Below the pieces are notes generated by a model. It saw only the letters and a list, made by a program, of their open reading frames with translations, did no database searches and was not told the origin of the DNA. DNA of 6,080 nt, taken from positions 1 to 6,080 of the forward strand of contig JAFOGE010000186.1 of assembly GCA_017386965.1 (NCBI GenBank), in the 5' to 3' direction. Shown here in pieces: positions 1 through 5,693 of the stretch. The position numbers and the translations under genes are program-made. Numbering within the stretch: the first letter of the stretch is position 1; each line of letters opens with the position of its first letter. Source of the stretch: Clostridia bacterium (GTDB lineage: Bacteria > Bacillota > Clostridia > Oscillospirales > CAG-272).

Positions 1-65
1 AGCTCACGAGCCTTTTCTCGGACTATCAGAACACCGTGGTTGAGGATTACGTGGAGATGGCATAG
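1..65 (+). CDS. C-terminal end of an unrecognised upstream gene
   Basis: Read from base 3, this frame gives about 20 codons ending ...VVEDYVEMA and then TAG at 63-65. The other two forward frames give less protein-like sequence, and one of them stops by base 42. After the TAG the same frame stays open for another 20 codons (QTLRLELNEYG...LLAIE) to a TAA at 126-128, with mostly G/C third positions like its neighbours. The real end could therefore be 65, or 128 if the TAG is a mutation, a sequencing error or read through. Too little is visible to name a family. It probably lies in the same transcription unit as the gene at 167, since I see no promoter or terminator between them. Confidence 0.5.
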   Translation, partial: LTSLFSDYQNTVVEDYVEMA

Positions 66-130
66 CAGACCCTGCGTCTGGAATTGAACGAATACGGAAG
101 GTCGCTGGATCTGTTGGCGATCGAATAAGA

Positions 131-142
131 GGGGACGTCCCC
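131..142. other. perfect 12-bp GC palindrome (GGGGACGTCCCC)
   Basis: GGGGACGTCCCC is a perfect palindrome placed just before an A7 run and the AAAGGAGG ribosome binding site (153-160) of the gene at 167. In RNA it could form a four-pair G:C stem with an ACGT loop about 10 bases upstream of the binding site. It is not a terminator for the upstream gene because no T-run follows it on the + strand. It could be a protein-binding site, an mRNA stability element, or chance. The palindrome is seen directly; any function is a guess. Confidence 0.4.
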
Positions 143-166
143 CAAAAAAAGGAAAGGAGGATCGGC

Positions 167-1108
167 ATGGCACGCTTTGGACTTGGACGGCAGCACCGTC
201 ATACTCCGCACGGACGCGGCGGAGGGCTTTCCCCTCTTGCGATCGTGGGAATCTGTCTTGCCGCGGCGATCCTTTTGACGGTTCTCGTCGGCAACATTCT
301 GCGCGTGACGCTGAGTGAGGAAATCTACAACCGCCTGACCCAAGGGCCTGCCGAGAAGGCGCCTGTGCCGAACGATACCGATCGGCAGCATCCGCAGATC
401 AAGGCACCGGCGTTTCTTCCCGGGGAGGATTCCTCCTCCTTGGTCGGATACACGGCGGCCTCCCTGGCGATCAACCAACCGACGGGAAAGGTGTATTACG
501 CATCCCCCGTGTCGCTTTATCAAGGGCTGGCGGAGGAAGGCAGTCCGCTCTTGGAGGACGTGATGATCGAGCTTTCCGTTCTTACCCCTTACGTGTCGGG
601 TGTGTATTACGCGCAAGGCGCTTTTGCACAGGGGAGCGATCTTCGGTATGCCAAGGCCATGGAGGAGGGCGCGCTCCTGCGCGAGTTTTACCGCATGGGC
701 GGCAGGGAAGCCGTGATCGCGGGGATCCCCTTCGCCTCGCTCCGCAATACGGAGGTTCTGGATTACGTAAAGGCCTTGAAGCAAGCCGTCGGCGAGATGC
801 CGGTGGGCGTTGCGGTCCCGCTTTCCGTTGCGGAAGCGGAGGGCGCGTGGGAGCTGCTCGGCGCTTTGGTCGAGTGCTGCGATTTTTTGGTTCTGGATCT
901 CTCGGACGAGGTCCTCGATCCGGATTGCGAGGAGGATGATTTCGGGCTCTCCAAGGATGCCGTGGCCATTCTGTCCCGCGCCGAGTATTACCGAATGCAA
1001 TACCGTATGCGGCTTTTGCTGGGAGAGAAGCAGGAGGATCTGCTTGCCGCCGTCCAACACCGACTGATTTCGGATTATCAGACCGAGAAGGATTTTTCGA
1101 GGGAATGA
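167..1108 (+). CDS. membrane-anchored protein of unknown function, possible TIM-barrel-like ectodomain
   Basis: The protein is 313 aa. The ATG follows AAAGGAGG at 153-160 with a six-base gap, so the start is secure. Residues 1-20 are rich in Arg, His and Gly. Residues 21-45 form one hydrophobic segment (LSPLAIVGICLAAAILLTVL...), which predicts an N-in single-pass anchor with the rest outside the cell. Residues 46-90 look like a Pro/charged linker. From about 93 onward the pattern suggests alternating strands and helices: YYASP (110-114), GVYYAQGAF (145-153), AVIAGIPFAS (182-191), VGVAVPLSV (213-221), then DFLVLDLSDE (239-248). Strand ends with polar or acidic residues like these recall glycoside-hydrolase-like or DUF4015-type TIM barrels, but the match is structural impression only, and the domain would be short for a complete barrel. 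No catalytic residues can be assigned. The gene is probably cotranscribed with the gene to its left and ends at the hairpin at 1129-1166. The CDS is confident; the function is unknown. Confidence 0.85.
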   Translation: MARFGLGRQHRHTPHGRGGGLSPLAIVGICLAAAILLTVLVGNILRVTLSEEIYNRLTQGPAEKAPVPNDTDRQHPQIKAPAFLPGEDSSSLVGYTAASLAINQPTGKVYYASPVSLYQGLAEEGSPLLEDVMIELSVLTPYVSGVYYAQGAFAQGSDLRYAKAMEEGALLREFYRMGGREAVIAGIPFASLRNTEVLDYVKALKQAVGEMPVGVAVPLSVAEAEGAWELLGALVECCDFLVLDLSDEVLDPDCEEDDFGLSKDAVAILSRAEYYRMQYRMRLLLGEKQEDLLAAVQHRLISDYQTEKDFSRE

Positions 1109-1122
1109 GTCTTTCTTTTCTC

Positions 1123-1170
1123 AAAAAGGAAGCAGACGCTATGCAAAAACGCATACCGTCTGCTTCTTTT
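1123..1170. terminator. bidirectional intrinsic terminator between convergent genes
   Basis: Arms 1129-1144 and 1151-1166 pair over 16 positions with one C/C mismatch (GAAGCAGACG against CGTCTGCTTC, then TATGC against GCATA/GC), around a six-base loop AAAAAC. TTTT at 1167-1170 follows on the + strand, and AAAAA at 1123-1127 supplies a T-run for the - strand. It lies between the stop of the membrane protein (1108) and the stop of the radical SAM gene (1176), so it can end both transcripts. Confidence 0.9.
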
Positions 1171-1175
1171 CTGTC

Positions 1176-2069
1176 TTAAAAGGTCTTTTCGTGAAAATTC
1201 GGCGTATAGCCGGAGGTCGCGGCGTCGCGCGACTGGGTATATCCGCGAAAGCCGAGGGAATCAGCCTCTCGGCAAACGCTTTCGTATTCGAAGGTCGGCA
1301 GTCTTCGGTGCAGATTGGGGTAGGGGGTGTGCATAGCGAATTCGGGCGTGTACTGATTCATCAGGGAGAGTAGGAAGGCATTGCTTCCAAAGCGTTCGGC
1401 AAGCATGCGGAGCGCCTTGACCGAGTCGCGGCGCTGTCCCGGAAGCACCAGATGGCGCAGGACCACACCCGTTTGCAAAAGGCCTTCCCCATCAAAGACA
1501 GGGGAGGGGCATTGCCGAAGCATCTCGGCAAGCGCGGCTTCCGCGACCTCGGGATAGTCGGGCGCATCCGAATAGGTGTGCGCAAGGGTGGGATCGAGGT
1601 ACTTGAAATCGGGGAGATAGATGTCCACCAGTCCCTCCAAAAGACGCAGGGTATCGACGCTTTCATACCCACCCGTGTTGTAAAGGATCGGTATGGAAAG
1701 GCGGGGCTTGACGTGCTCCAGCACGGGGATCAGCTGCAGGACGTAGGGCGTTGGTGTAACGAGATTGACGTTGTGTGCGCCCTCCTCCTGCAAGCGGAGG
1801 AGAATGTCCTCCAGCTCCTTTGGGGACACTGACCGCCCAAGAAGCTCGTGGCTGACCTCGCGGTTCTGGCAAAAAACGCAGCGCAGGTTGCATCCCGAAA
1901 AGAAGACCGTTCCCGATCCGCGAGAGCCGCTGATGCAGGGCTCCTCCCACGGATGCAGGGCGGCACGGGCAATTTGAAAATCCCACGGTGCCCCGCAATA
2001 GCCGCGCGCTCCGTCCCTTCGCGCTACGGCGCAATTTCGCGGACATTGCGTGCAAAGTGCTTCACTCAC
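1176..2069 (-). CDS. PflX-type radical SAM protein (COG1313)
   Basis: This is a putative pyruvate formate-lyase-activating-enzyme-like radical SAM protein. Numbered from the ATG at 2075 it has 299 residues, the normal length for the family. The core is C62-x3-C66-x2-C69 (SGCNLRCVFCQN), which binds the 4Fe-4S cluster that cleaves S-adenosylmethionine. Before it lies the characteristic N-terminal cysteine group C8, C11, C15, C27 (CTQCPRNC...GYCGA), which may bind a second metal centre. Family-typical blocks follow: WEEPCISGSRGSGTVFFSGC, NLVTPTPYV, YNTGGYE, VDIYLPDFKY, VVLRHLVLPGQ and MNQYTPEF. Homologues are annotated as PflX; the substrate is unknown and no glycyl radical enzyme is visible nearby. 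The start is taken as GTG at 2069 because AAGGAGG (2083-2077) lies seven bases before it; the ATG at 2075 is only one base from that site. The protein is then 297 aa. The gene stands alone, divergent from the M14 gene and convergent with the membrane protein. Family assignment is very secure; the reaction is not. Confidence 0.95.
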   Translation of the reverse strand: MSEALCTQCPRNCAVARRDGARGYCGAPWDFQIARAALHPWEEPCISGSRGSGTVFFSGCNLRCVFCQNREVSHELLGRSVSPKELEDILLRLQEEGAHNVNLVTPTPYVLQLIPVLEHVKPRLSIPILYNTGGYESVDTLRLLEGLVDIYLPDFKYLDPTLAHTYSDAPDYPEVAEAALAEMLRQCPSPVFDGEGLLQTGVVLRHLVLPGQRRDSVKALRMLAERFGSNAFLLSLMNQYTPEFAMHTPYPNLHRRLPTFEYESVCREADSLGFRGYTQSRDAATSGYTPNFHEKTF

Positions 2070-2076
2070 GCGCATC

Positions 2077-2083
2077 CCTCCTT
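2077..2083 (-). promoter_or_regulatory. ribosome binding site that points to a GTG start
   Basis: On the - strand AAGGAGG runs from 2083 to 2077. It is one base from the ATG at 2075, too close for normal initiation, but seven bases from the in-frame GTG at 2069-2067. This favours GTG as the real start of the radical SAM gene. Confidence 0.7.
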
Positions 2084-2104
2084 CCGATGTTTCTGTCTGC
2101 CTCT

Positions 2105-2133
2105 ATTATACTCCCGGGTGCCGAAAAAAGCAA
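2105..2133 (-). promoter_or_regulatory. sigma-A-type promoter of the radical SAM gene
   Basis: On the - strand a perfect TATAAT lies at 2110-2105. Exactly 17 bases upstream is TTGCTT (2133-2128), a weak -35 matching only TTG. Transcription would start near 2098, giving a leader of about 30 bases before the GTG at 2069. The -10 is convincing; the -35 is poor. Confidence 0.65.
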
Positions 2134-2185
2134 GGACTTCCTGCAAAAACGATTGCGAAACCGCGGCAAAAAAGAGCGTGCGCCC

Positions 2186-2215
2186 TTGACAAGCGGGAGG
2201 AAATTATGATACAAT
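2186..2215 (+). promoter_or_regulatory. sigma-A-type promoter of the M14 peptidase gene
   Basis: TTGACA (2186-2191) is followed after 18 bases by TACAAT (2210-2215), preceded by TG at 2207-2208 to give an extended -10 (TGATACAAT). An A-rich stretch (2168-2173) sits just upstream of the -35. The start of transcription is expected near 2222, about 55 bases before the ATG at 2278. It is divergent from the promoter at 2105-2133. Confidence 0.85.
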
Positions 2216-2232
2216 AGGCGTAGTACGTCTGA

Positions 2233-2270
2233 CCCCAAACGGGGATTCCATGAAAAAAAGGAAACGATAA
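2233..2270 (+). other. leader of the M14 gene: small hairpin and six-codon ORF
   Basis: About 10 bases into the predicted transcript, CCCC (2233-2236) can pair with GGGG (2241-2244) around AAAC. Next, ATG AAA AAA AGG AAA CGA TAA at 2250-2270 encodes MKKRKR and stops seven bases before the ATG of the peptidase. The only purine-rich binding site for the peptidase, AAAGGA ending at 2262, lies inside this small ORF and is 15 bases from the ATG, longer than ideal. Translational coupling or leader control is possible, but a six-codon ORF can arise by chance and its own binding site (GGGGA) is weak. Confidence 0.3.
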
Positions 2271-2277
2271 ACGGTCT

Positions 2278-3459
2278 ATGAAACACATTCTGCTGATAGT
2301 ATTGCTGCTCTCGGTTCTTTGCACGTCCTTCTTCGGCTGCATCCAACCGGTGCCGTCCGAGCCGGGAACCGATCCCGAGTCGATCCCCGAGAGTGAGGGA
2401 GAGGGAGAGAGCGAATCGGAGAGCGAAGCCGAGTCCGAGCCGCCCGAGAACTCGTGGGTGGACGGAGATACCAACGCATCCGCATTCCTTTCGGGCGGCA
2501 TCGTGGATGCCTCCAAACGGGAATATTCCTATGACGAGATGGTGGAGGATCTGGTCGCACTGTCCGATCGCTACGAGGAGCATTTCTCCTGCCGTCCCTT
2601 CGGCACCACGGCGGACGAAAGAACGCTCTACGTATGCACGCTCGGAAATCCGAATGCGCAAAACTCCGTGATCGTCAGCGCAGGCATTCACGGGCGGGAA
2701 TACCTTACCGTCCTGCTTGCCATGAAGCAGATCGAATTCTACTTGACCTATTACGACAGCGGCAATTTTCAAGGGGCGTCCTATCGGGATCTCTTTGAGA
2801 ATTATTGCTTCTACATTGTTCCCATGACCAATCCGGACGGCATTATGATCTCCCAGGAGGGAATTTCCTCGGTACGCTCCCCCGAGCTGCGCGCGCAGAT
2901 CGAGGCGATCTACCAAAAGGACTTGCAGGACGGCATGACGGGGCAGACCGAGATCGACAAGTACCTGCAATACTGGAAGGCCAACGCGCGCGGCGTGGAT
3001 CTCAACCGCAATTTTGATGCCCTGTGGGAGGAATACGTCAACATCAAGCGTCCCTGCTTTGCTCAGTACAAGGGACCCAAGGCCCATTCTGAGCCCGAAA
3101 CGCAGGCCATGGCCTCACTTTGCGAGAGCATCGAGAACGTGCGCGCCGTGATCTGTCTGCATTCCCAGGGGGAGGTGCTCTACTGGAATTGCGGACAGGA
3201 GGGCGTTCTCGCAGAGGATACCTACGATTTTGCTCTGCAGATCGCAAACCGTGCGGGCTATAAGCTGATGACCGAGCAGAACAACGATGCCTCCTTCAGC
3301 GATTGGTGTGCGCTGAACAAGGGCTGGATCGCCGTCACCGTGGAAACGGGAGTCGGCCTTTGCCCGCTGGACTATGAAAAATTCCTTCCGATCTGGCAGG
3401 ATCACTACGATCTTCTGCCGCTTACGGCGTTTCATTTTACCTATACCGCCGAGCAGTAA
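2278..3459 (+). CDS. M14 zinc carboxypeptidase, probable lipoprotein
   Basis: This 393-aa protein is a metallopeptidase predicted to be anchored outside the membrane. Residues 1-20 form a signal peptide (MKHILLIVLLLSVLC...) ending in FFGC, with C21 the probable lipidated cysteine; F at -3 is not ideal for a lipobox. Residues 22-60 form a Pro/Glu/Ser-rich linker. The M14 domain fills about 82-393. Zinc ligands are H138 and E141 (IHGREYL) and H295 (VICLHSQGE). E356 (VTVETG) fits the catalytic glutamate. Other family blocks are MTNPDG (183-188), ARGVDLNRNFDA (237-248, substrate-carboxylate binding) and YKGPKAHSEPET (264-275). All catalytic residues expected of an active enzyme are present. In Firmicutes such proteins are often gamma-D-glutamyl-diaminopimelate peptidases acting on peptidoglycan stem peptides, but the sequence does not prove that substrate. 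The gene has its own promoter at 2186-2215 and its own terminator at 3488-3538. Confidence 0.95.
   Translation: MKHILLIVLLLSVLCTSFFGCIQPVPSEPGTDPESIPESEGEGESESESEAESEPPENSWVDGDTNASAFLSGGIVDASKREYSYDEMVEDLVALSDRYEEHFSCRPFGTTADERTLYVCTLGNPNAQNSVIVSAGIHGREYLTVLLAMKQIEFYLTYYDSGNFQGASYRDLFENYCFYIVPMTNPDGIMISQEGISSVRSPELRAQIEAIYQKDLQDGMTGQTEIDKYLQYWKANARGVDLNRNFDALWEEYVNIKRPCFAQYKGPKAHSEPETQAMASLCESIENVRAVICLHSQGEVLYWNCGQEGVLAEDTYDFALQIANRAGYKLMTEQNNDASFSDWCALNKGWIAVTVETGVGLCPLDYEKFLPIWQDHYDLLPLTAFHFTYTAEQ
2377..2439 (+). repeat. Glu/Ser low-complexity tract in the lipoprotein linker
   Basis: Residues 34-54 of the M14 protein are almost entirely Glu and Ser with a few Gly, Pro, Ile and Ala, encoded by GAG, GAA, AGC, TCC and TCG mixtures. 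Codons vary, so it is not a clean tandem DNA repeat. It probably acts as a flexible acidic spacer between the lipid anchor and the enzyme. Confidence 0.75.
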
Positions 3460-3461
3460 GA

Positions 3462-3482
3462 GGGAAGACCGCGTGCCTTCCC
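3462..3482 (+). other. small inverted repeat after the M14 stop
   Basis: GGGAAG (3462-3467) can pair with CTTCCC (3477-3482) around a nine-base loop, starting three bases after the stop codon. It precedes the main terminator and may protect the 3' end or may be incidental. It has no T-run of its own. Confidence 0.35.
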
Positions 3483-3487
3483 ACAGG

Positions 3488-3538
3488 AAAGCGGGATCGC
3501 TCCAAATGCGCTTTTGCATTGGAGCGATCCCGCTTTTT
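3488..3538. terminator. strong intrinsic terminator between M14 and DUF1015 genes
   Basis: Arms 3488-3509 and 3516-3536 pair almost perfectly (AAAGCGGGATCGCTCC against GGAGCGATCCCGCTTT, then AAATGC against GCATT with one bulged A) around a GCTTTT loop. TTTTT follows at 3534-3538 on the + strand, a clear terminator for the M14 gene. On the - strand only TTTCC follows, so termination of the DUF1015 transcript there is plausible but weaker. Confidence 0.92.
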
Positions 3539-3568
3539 GCTCTACGGTGTTCTTTTTTTGAGGGACGG

Positions 3569-4840
3569 TCAGAGGATGCGGCGGCATTCCAGATAGTGCC
3601 GCTTGTCCTTTGCGTGCCCCATGGAGAAGGTCTTGCGAGGAAGCGCTCCGTCAAAGAGAACGGTCTTGAAGAGCTCGTCCTTCCGCATTCCGTCAAAGAG
3701 AAATCCGATGGCGTTGGGGCGTGCGGCAAGCGTGCGGAGCGAATCCTCTCCGTGAATGTAATCGACGGTAATGCTTGGGTGCGCTTTCTGATAGAGATCC
3801 AAAAAGGCCTGCAGTGTTCCCACCGTCAGCTGCTGCTCGGGGGTGGGAATGGGGAGGACGGTGTCCTCGGCTTCACGCACGCACAAAAGTGCTTGCGCAG
3901 GGGCGTTTCCGCGGAGCGAGGCGGCGTAGGTCTGAAGATCCGCCAGAAGGGCGTCGGGATCGCAGTCAAAGACTACACGGTAGATCGGCTCAAAGGAGAG
4001 GGCGTCATCGTGCAAGTTGACCACCTCACAAAGCGCGTACCGTGCGGGATGCTCTCTTGCGGCTTCCGCTCCAACGGAGGCCTTGATCTCCTCATAGTAG
4101 GCCTTTGCGCTGGCCAGGGAGTGATTTCCGTCCCCAACGGCAAAGAGCAGCGGTGCGAGGGAGCCGTCCGCGTAGCGCTTCTGCATCGCACCGGGCGTGA
4201 TGAGGTCGGCAAGAGCGGCCTGCAGTGCCTCAATCTCCTCTCGGGTGAGGAAGCATCCGCGAACGTGTCCGCTCTCCTGCATCAGATCAAAGTCATAGAC
4301 GGCCTTACGGGAGGCACAGGGGCGGATCAAGGGCTCGATCACGGTGCGCTCGGGGTCGTCGATGAGAAGCATAACGTGCGGAAGCTCCAGGGAGGCGCCT
4401 CGGCGGACCGCCACACGGGGCGGGATGCGCTCCAGGACGGTCCCCTCGGTCGCGCGGATGAGGGATGCCGATCCCTTTTGGTAGTCGTAGCATTCCAGGT
4501 CCACCATTCCGATGATGCCGCGGCGGACGCGGCCGTCCGACTGGGTGCGCTCCAGATAGATCATGGAATCGGGATGGGAGCAAAGAACGCTTTTCAGATG
4601 CTCGGTCATGGATGTATGGATGTGCGGGATCCGCGCATCTCCCTTTTCGAGATAAACCTCGGGGAGGATCATGCGGAGCGTAGAGGGCTTTTTGCCGACC
4701 ATGGCGTCTGCCGCTTCCCAATAGGCTGGCTCGCTTGTGAACTGGTCGCAGGCGACGACGGCCCAGGATTCGGCATCGGTGCGCGAAAAATCGGGGAGCA
4801 GGATGTCGGCGGCAAAAAAGGGAATCGGAGAATGCTTCAT
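3569..4840 (-). CDS. DUF1015 (COG4198) protein
   Basis: The product is 423 aa, about the usual length for the family and predicted cytoplasmic (no signal or membrane segment). Near the N-terminus is IPFFAADILLPDF (residues 6-18). The middle carries IRATEGTVLERIPPR (128-142) and LIDDPERTVIEPL (159-171), followed by VGDGNHSLASAKAYY (235-249), which corresponds to the conserved DGHH/DGNH region, and CEVVNLHDDALSFEPIYRVV (271-290). The biochemical role of DUF1015 is not established. From memory, homologues in some Firmicutes sit beside serC/serA serine-biosynthesis genes; none are visible here. The ATG at 4840 is chosen because GGAGG (4851-4847) lies six bases before it. An in-frame ATG at 4882 falls between the -10 and -35 of a near-consensus promoter, upstream of the expected RNA start, so it cannot be used from that promoter. 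The gene is transcribed alone and converges on the M14 gene. Confidence 0.93.
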   Translation of the reverse strand: MKHSPIPFFAADILLPDFSRTDAESWAVVACDQFTSEPAYWEAADAMVGKKPSTLRMILPEVYLEKGDARIPHIHTSMTEHLKSVLCSHPDSMIYLERTQSDGRVRRGIIGMVDLECYDYQKGSASLIRATEGTVLERIPPRVAVRRGASLELPHVMLLIDDPERTVIEPLIRPCASRKAVYDFDLMQESGHVRGCFLTREEIEALQAALADLITPGAMQKRYADGSLAPLLFAVGDGNHSLASAKAYYEEIKASVGAEAAREHPARYALCEVVNLHDDALSFEPIYRVVFDCDPDALLADLQTYAASLRGNAPAQALLCVREAEDTVLPIPTPEQQLTVGTLQAFLDLYQKAHPSITVDYIHGEDSLRTLAARPNAIGFLFDGMRKDELFKTVLFDGALPRKTFSMGHAKDKRHYLECRRIL

Positions 4841-4872
4841 AAGGGACCTCCAAAACGGGATTGATTGCCAAA

Positions 4873-4901
4873 AGTATAACACAAAAGGCAGGGAATGTCA
4901 A
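4873..4901 (-). promoter_or_regulatory. near-consensus sigma-A promoter of the DUF1015 gene
   Basis: On the - strand TTGACA (4901-4896) is followed after 17 bases by TATACT (4878-4873), with TGT directly before it as an extended -10. RNA should start near 4866, leaving a leader of about 25 bases that contains GGAGG. It fixes the start codon at 4840 rather than 4882. Confidence 0.9.
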
Positions 4902-5011
4902 GGGATGGTTATGATACAGGCTTGGATTTTGCGGATTTTTTCGAACATCATGCCAAAGAAGCAAGGATGCTCACTTTTTGCATCGGGCGGTTCTTTCTTT
5001 CCCCAAAATGA

Positions 5012-5041
5012 TTGACAAAGAGGCAGAAGGTGTGATATAAT
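5012..5041 (+). promoter_or_regulatory. near-consensus sigma-A promoter of the flavin reductase-cysS unit
   Basis: TTGACA (5012-5017) and a perfect TATAAT (5036-5041) are separated by 18 bases, with TG at 5033-5034 giving an extended -10. RNA should start near 5048, about 40 bases before the ATG at 5088. No T-box or other long leader structure fits in this space, although a downstream gene encodes a tRNA synthetase. Confidence 0.9.
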
Positions 5042-5087
5042 ATACAGAACGTACATTTTCTTTTCGGAAGGGAGAGGCAGAAGCATT

Positions 5088-5672
5088 ATGGCAAAAGTAT
5101 CCTGGAAGGGCGGCACCCTGCTCGCGCCCGTTCCCCCCGCGCTGGTCACCTGCTCGGACGGTACGAAGGACAACGTGCTGACCGTGGCGTGGACGGGGAT
5201 TCTCAATTCCGATCCGCCAAGGACCTATGTTTCCATCCGTCCCACGCGGTACTCTCACGGATTGATCAAGCAGAGCGGCGAATTTGCCATCCATCTTCCC
5301 ACCAAGGAGCTGGTGCGCACCGTGGATTGGTGCGGTGTCTTCACGGGGGCAAAGGTGGATAAATTTGAGCGATGTAGCCTGACCCGCGTGCCGGCCGAGA
5401 AGATCTCCTGTCCCATCCTGGCCGAGAGTCCTCTGGCTCTGGAATGTCGGGTCACGGAGGTGATCCCGATGGGGACGCACGACGTTTTTATCGCGGACAT
5501 TGTGGCTGTGGACGTGGAGGAGTCGCTGATCGGAAGCGACGGAAAGCTGCACCTGGAGCGCGCGGGACTGATCGCCTATGCGCACGGGGATTACTACGAA
5601 CTGGGAAAACGCCTCGGACATTTCGGCTATTCCGCAAGCAAGAAAAAGAAGACACCGCCGAAGAAGAGGTAA
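5088..5672 (+). CDS. flavin reductase-like FMN-binding protein
   Basis: This 194-aa cytoplasmic protein fits the flavin reductase-like (split-barrel, FMN-binding) family, of the kind often called flavoredoxin. Visible family features are the N-terminal PVPPALVTCSDG (14-25), NVLTVAWTGILNSDPP (29-44), YVSIRPTRYSHGLI (47-60), EFAIHLPT (65-72), GTHDVFIADIVAVDV (129-143) and YYELGKRLGHFGYS (169-182). Such proteins bind FMN and take part in NAD(P)H-dependent flavin or electron transfer; the partner cannot be told here. The last dozen residues (SKKKKTPPKKR) form a very basic tail outside the conserved domain. The start follows GGGAGAGG (5070-5077) at about 10 bases, a moderate site. cysS follows 21 bases after the stop with no terminator between, so the two are probably cotranscribed, though no direct functional link is evident. 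Confidence 0.93.
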   Translation: MAKVSWKGGTLLAPVPPALVTCSDGTKDNVLTVAWTGILNSDPPRTYVSIRPTRYSHGLIKQSGEFAIHLPTKELVRTVDWCGVFTGAKVDKFERCSLTRVPAEKISCPILAESPLALECRVTEVIPMGTHDVFIADIVAVDVEESLIGSDGKLHLERAGLIAYAHGDYYELGKRLGHFGYSASKKKKTPPKKR

Positions 5673-5693
5673 GAAGAAAGGAAGCACAACGCC

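Noticed and set aside
47..1060. Long - strand open frame (337 codons) opposite the membrane protein
   Set aside because: It lies antisense to a gene with a clear ribosome binding site and membrane anchor; its product is Arg/His-rich with no recognisable domain, as expected of a shadow frame in G+C-rich DNA.
2377..2439. GAG-rich tract considered as a tandem repeat or CRISPR-like array
   Set aside because: Codon variation shows selection on Glu/Ser composition within a protein; there are no spaced identical repeats.
2062..3087. Long - strand open frame (341 codons) opposite the M14 gene
   Set aside because: It overlaps the well-supported M14 gene and both promoters of the intergenic region; no ribosome binding site or family match.
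3374..4864. Long + strand open frame (496 codons) opposite DUF1015
   Set aside because: It begins inside the M14 gene, crosses the terminator at 3488-3538 and is antisense to an intact conserved gene.
4966..4984. GATGC / GCATC inverted repeat with a nine-base loop
   Set aside because: A five-pair stem is too short to support a terminator or operator by itself.
4905..5015. Small + strand ORF of 36 codons between the divergent promoters
   Set aside because: Its end overlaps the -35 box at 5012, no promoter or good ribosome binding site precedes it, and the peptide matches nothing I know.
5048..5087. Possible T-box or riboswitch ahead of the flavin reductase-cysS unit
   Set aside because: The leader is only about 40 bases and shows no T-box motif or FMN-riboswitch structure.
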